From the NCBI GenBank assembly GCA_002729295.1, contig PBTU01000116.1, positions 1-32,251 on the forward strand: a stretch of DNA of 32,251 nt. Reading direction: 5' to 3'. Source of the DNA: Verrucomicrobiales bacterium. GTDB taxonomy: Bacteria > Verrucomicrobiota > Verrucomicrobiia > Verrucomicrobiales > Akkermansiaceae. A model generated the notes under the pieces. That model searched no databases, had not been told where the DNA came from, and saw only the letters and a program-made list of their open reading frames with translations. Numbering within the stretch: the first letter of the stretch is position 1; the number at the start of each line of letters is the position of its first letter. Position numbers and translations under genes: made by a program. Positions 29,083-32,251 of this stretch are shown piece by piece.

Positions 29083-30492
29083 ATGGGAAAGACACTTTAT
29101 CAGAAGGTATGGGATGCACACACAGTAGACACCCTCAGCGACGGGCGCACCCAACTTTTCATCGGAACCCACCTCATTCACGAGGTGACCAGTCCGCAAG
29201 CCTTCGGCATGCTCCGCGAGCTCGGCCTAAAAGTAAAATACCCCAGGCGCACCTTTGCCACTATCGATCACATCGTTCCCACCAAAAATCAGGACCAACC
29301 AGCCGACCCGCTCGCCGCTGCGATGATCGATGCCATTCGCTCGAACTGCGACGACTTTGGCGTGACTTACTTCGACCTCAAGTCGGGCAGGCAAGGCATC
29401 GTGCACGTCGTCGGACCCGAGCAAGGCATCACCCAGCCCGGATCGACCATCGCCTGTGGAGATTCCCACACCGCGACCCACGGAGCCTTCGGCGCTATTG
29501 CCTTCGGCATCGGCACGACTCAGGTACGCGACGTTCTCGCTACCCAGACCATAGCCATGGAGAGTCTCAAAGTGCGCCGCATCGAAGTCACTGGCAAACT
29601 GCGTCCCGGCGTCTACGCCAAGGACCTCACTCTGCACATCATCCGACTCCTTGGCGCCAAAGGCGGCATCGGCTACGCCTACGAATACGCGGGCGACACC
29701 TTCGACAAATTCACCATGGAAGAACGCATGACGGTCTGCAACATGGCCATCGAAGGCGGTGCCCGCTGTGGATACGTCAACCCCGACGAAATCACTTTCG
29801 AATTCCTCAAAGGCCGCCCTTACTCTCCAACCGGAGCGGAATGGGACGAAGCCGTCGCGCGCTGGAAGTCCTTCGCCTCAGACGCCGACGCTGAATTCGA
29901 CGACATTGTAAAAATCAACGCCGAAGAAATCGAACCCACCGTAACCTGGGGCATCTCCCCCGACCACGGCATCTCCATTTCCGAGGACATTCCCGATTCT
30001 GCCACCACCGAAGACCTCGAAGAAAAAGCCGTCATCGACGAAGCACTCGCTTACATGAAGCTTCCCGCCGGGACTCCAATCAAAGGCATCCCCATCGATG
30101 TTGCCTTCATCGGATCCTGCACTAACGGCCGCCTTTCCGACTTCCGCGAGACCGCGAAATTCCTCGAAGGCAAGAAAGTCGCCGACGGCATCAAGGCCAT
30201 CGCCGTTCCCGGATCACAGATGACCGCAATCCAGTGTGAGAAGGAAGGCATCGACAAAGTCTTCTCCGAGGCAGGCTTCGAGTGGCGCGCCGCAGGTTGC
30301 TCAATGTGTCTCGCGATGAATCCCGACAAACTCATCGGCAATCAAATCTGCGCTTCCTCTTCCAACCGCAACTTCAAAGGCCGCCAGGGCTCACCCATCG
30401 GACGCACCGTCCTGATGTCACCCGTCATGGTCGCAGCTGCTGCTGTCGAAGGAAAAATCGCCGACGCCCGCGAAGTCTTCGAAGTCGCTTAA
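29083..30492 (+). CDS. leuC: 3-isopropylmalate dehydratase large subunit
   Basis: [15 protein letters not shown]...[26 protein letters not shown]...[22 protein letters not shown]...[13 protein letters not shown]. Confidence 0.96.
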   Translation: MGKTLYQKVWDAHTVDTLSDGRTQLFIGTHLIHEVTSPQAFGMLRELGLKVKYPRRTFATIDHIVPTKNQDQPADPLAAAMIDAIRSNCDDFGVTYFDLKSGRQGIVHVVGPEQGITQPGSTIACGDSHTATHGAFGAIAFGIGTTQVRDVLATQTIAMESLKVRRIEVTGKLRPGVYAKDLTLHIIRLLGAKGGIGYAYEYAGDTFDKFTMEERMTVCNMAIEGGARCGYVNPDEITFEFLKGRPYSPTGAEWDEAVARWKSFASDADAEFDDIVKINAEEIEPTVTWGISPDHGISISEDIPDSATTEDLEEKAVIDEALAYMKLPAGTPIKGIPIDVAFIGSCTNGRLSDFRETAKFLEGKKVADGIKAIAVPGSQMTAIQCEKEGIDKVFSEAGFEWRAAGCSMCLAMNPDKLIGNQICASSSNRNFKGRQGSPIGRTVLMSPVMVAAAAVEGKIADAREVFEVA

Positions 30493-30501
30493 ATCCATCC
30501 G

Positions 30502-30903
30502 ATGAAATTTTCACCGACAGCCTGCCTCTTTGTTGCACTCTTTCTGGCCTTGGCCAAGAAACCGGCGGCGATTGATGCCACAAATCTAAAGCATCCGGTC
30601 AAACCAGTGCTTTGGAAAATCGAAGGCAAGGACCTGACAAGCGACGTCAAAAAAATTGGCGGAATGATCAAAGAACACGTGGAAAAAAGCATGAGCAAGA
30701 ATGAAGAGCTTGGCCGTCGCCTCATGAAAACTCTTCTCGACGATCGGAACATCACCATGACTGTTACCATCGCCAAGAAGCTCTCCGAACACCCGGGCAG
30801 CTCCCAGTTTTTTGCCGTTGGCGCGGCCCACTACACTGGCCAATCCGCAATCCAGGACCTACTTACCAAAAAGGGCTACACCATCACGCCCGCTTTCAAA
30901 TAA
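30502..30903 (+). CDS. Short TraB/GumN-like protein, apparently lacking the N-terminal/central part of the family
   Basis: KHPVKPVLWKIEGKDL resembles the family start; LLDDRNITMTVTIAKKLSEHPGSSQFFAVGAAHYTGQSAIQDLLTKKGYTI matches the C-terminal GX2H region. Confidence 0.6.
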   Translation: MKFSPTACLFVALFLALAKKPAAIDATNLKHPVKPVLWKIEGKDLTSDVKKIGGMIKEHVEKSMSKNEELGRRLMKTLLDDRNITMTVTIAKKLSEHPGSSQFFAVGAAHYTGQSAIQDLLTKKGYTITPAFK

Positions 30904-30923
30904 TCATTTTCAAATCCAATACC

Positions 30924-31526
30924 ATGGCCATTGCACCCATCACTCACCTTTCCGGACCAGCGGTCCCTATTCCCGGCGCCGACATCGATACCGATCGTAT
31001 CATCCCGGCTCGCTTCATGAAGTGCGTCACCTTCGACGGACTCGGAGAATACGCTTTCTACGACGTCCGCTTCGATCCCGTCTCCGGCGAGAAGACTGAT
31101 CACCCTCTCAATGACGAACGATTTAAGGACGCCACCATCCTCGTGGCAGGCATCAACTTCGGCTGCGGCTCCTCCCGCGAGCACGCCCCGCAGTCTCTCG
31201 CCAAGTATGGCTTTAAGGGAATCGTTGCCGAATCCTTTGCCGAGATCTTCTATGGCAATTCCACCACCCTCGGCCTGCCTTGCGTCACCTCGTCAAAGGC
31301 GAACATAGACGCACTCAAAGAAGCCACCGCTGCCGATCACACCCTCGAGGTGAAGATCGACCTCGAAGCGATGACCGTCACTGCAGGCAACCTCAACTTC
31401 GCCGTGGAAATGCCTGCTCCGGCACGCCATGCTCTCCTCTCCGGGAAGTATGATCCCATCAAGGAGCTCCTCGACAACAAGGACCAAATCGAGGCCACCG
31501 CCGCCTCCCTGGCCTACGTCGACTGA
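30924..31526 (+). CDS. leuD: 3-isopropylmalate dehydratase small subunit
   Basis: GPAVPIPGADIDTDRIIPARFMK...ILVAGINFGCGSSREHAPQSLAKYGFKGIVAESFAEIFYGN. Ends in TGA, showing that TGA is a stop in this genome. Confidence 0.95.
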   Translation: MAIAPITHLSGPAVPIPGADIDTDRIIPARFMKCVTFDGLGEYAFYDVRFDPVSGEKTDHPLNDERFKDATILVAGINFGCGSSREHAPQSLAKYGFKGIVAESFAEIFYGNSTTLGLPCVTSSKANIDALKEATAADHTLEVKIDLEAMTVTAGNLNFAVEMPAPARHALLSGKYDPIKELLDNKDQIEATAASLAYVD

Positions 31527-31590
31527 GCCAACTCCTCCCTCTCTCTCGACTCCGCATTTTCGCGCGGATCGCGGATCTTTGCTTTGCCCT

Positions 31591-32251
31591 TCAACGCCTG
31601 CGTCGCATCAACCCGACACATCCCATGAGAATTAAGGCCGCACTGGACGGCTCCGGAATCGCCTCGCCAGCTCTGATATTGTCCAACCCCAAGGTGGCCA
31701 CTATCGTGTCGCCCCTCAGGCCGGCATTCCCCCCAAAGTTAAAGGTGTCCCCCTCCAAAGAGATAATCTGCAATCGATTCACCGCTGACATTGTCGATTC
31801 ATAACCAGCATTTCCCTGTCCGGCATGAACAAGTCCTGCCAGCGATAGATCGAAGAGCAATGACTGCCAGCCGGTCTCCGGAAGCAAAACCTGCGGCGCG
31901 GTCACAAACCAACCGCCCGGGCCATTCAATGCCACCCTCAAATTGATCGTCTCCCCTCCCGATCCGCTCAAATTATTGGCATCCAGAGATAGCGTGGAAA
32001 TTGATTGCCCCAAATAATCGCCGGTCCATTGATCCGTATTCCAAAACTGCATTCTCTTACCTGGAGAAATCCCCGAGGACGAATCAATCAAAAATCCACT
32101 CCCGTCTGGACCGCCGGTGAGCTGTTGAGAAGGCTGCGACTGAGACCCACTTCCCTCAATCCAGCCCTCCTGGGGATTCGGAGCCCCGTTCGGCGCATTA
32201 AAATCATCCAGCTCGATAATACTCACCGCATCAACCACCGGAGCACACAAC
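31591..32251 (-). CDS. PEP-CTERM sorting-domain protein (5' end beyond window)
   Basis: C-terminus IPEPSSAALILMGCVGLMRRRR: PEP motif, hydrophobic segment and basic tail. Confidence 0.8.
   Translation of the reverse strand, partial: LCAPVVDAVSIIELDDFNAPNGAPNPQEGWIEGSGSQSQPSQQLTGGPDGSGFLIDSSSGISPGKRMQFWNTDQWTGDYLGQSISTLSLDANNLSGSGGETINLRVALNGPGGWFVTAPQVLLPETGWQSLLFDLSLAGLVHAGQGNAGYESTMSAVNRLQIISLEGDTFNFGGNAGLRGDTIVATLGLDNIRAGEAIPEPSSAALILMGCVGLMRRRR

Noticed and set aside
29022-29894. 290-aa ORF overlapping leuC
   Set aside because: Out-of-frame His/Arg-rich translation inside a confident leuC gene.

Overview
The window looks like a chromosomal segment from a Verrucomicrobia/Planctomycetes-type bacterium (inferred from DUF1501/DUF1553 proteins, a PEP-CTERM protein and a giant LTD/CotH protein). 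Most of it is ordinary: rpsU, a tyrA-aroA-cmk-plsC cluster, rlmN, a UDP-glucuronate decarboxylase-like gene, a tail-specific protease, leuC/leuD, transporters and a LuxE/LuxC-type pair. The standout is a gene the ORF track misses completely. At 9601..10155 (+) there is one continuous 184-codon reading frame interrupted only by two in-frame TGA codons (codons 45 and 121). Each TGA lies in an equivalent 'GG[G/T]-U' motif at the start of one of two tandem HMA/MerP-like ferredoxin-fold domains. Each is followed, 19 and 22 nt later, by a perfect 7-bp hairpin with a G-U-N loop, as expected for bacterial SECIS elements. I interpret this as an exported double-selenocysteine protein whose mature form has no cysteine. 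Sel machinery (selA/B/C/D) is not visible in the window and must be looked for elsewhere in the genome. TGA is a normal stop in other genes here (leuD, aroA, tyrA). Secondary points of interest are a LuxE-LuxC pair without luciferase genes, an internally deleted TraB/GumN-like gene between leuC and leuD, a probably frameshifted small lipoprotein, and an orphan intergenic inverted repeat.
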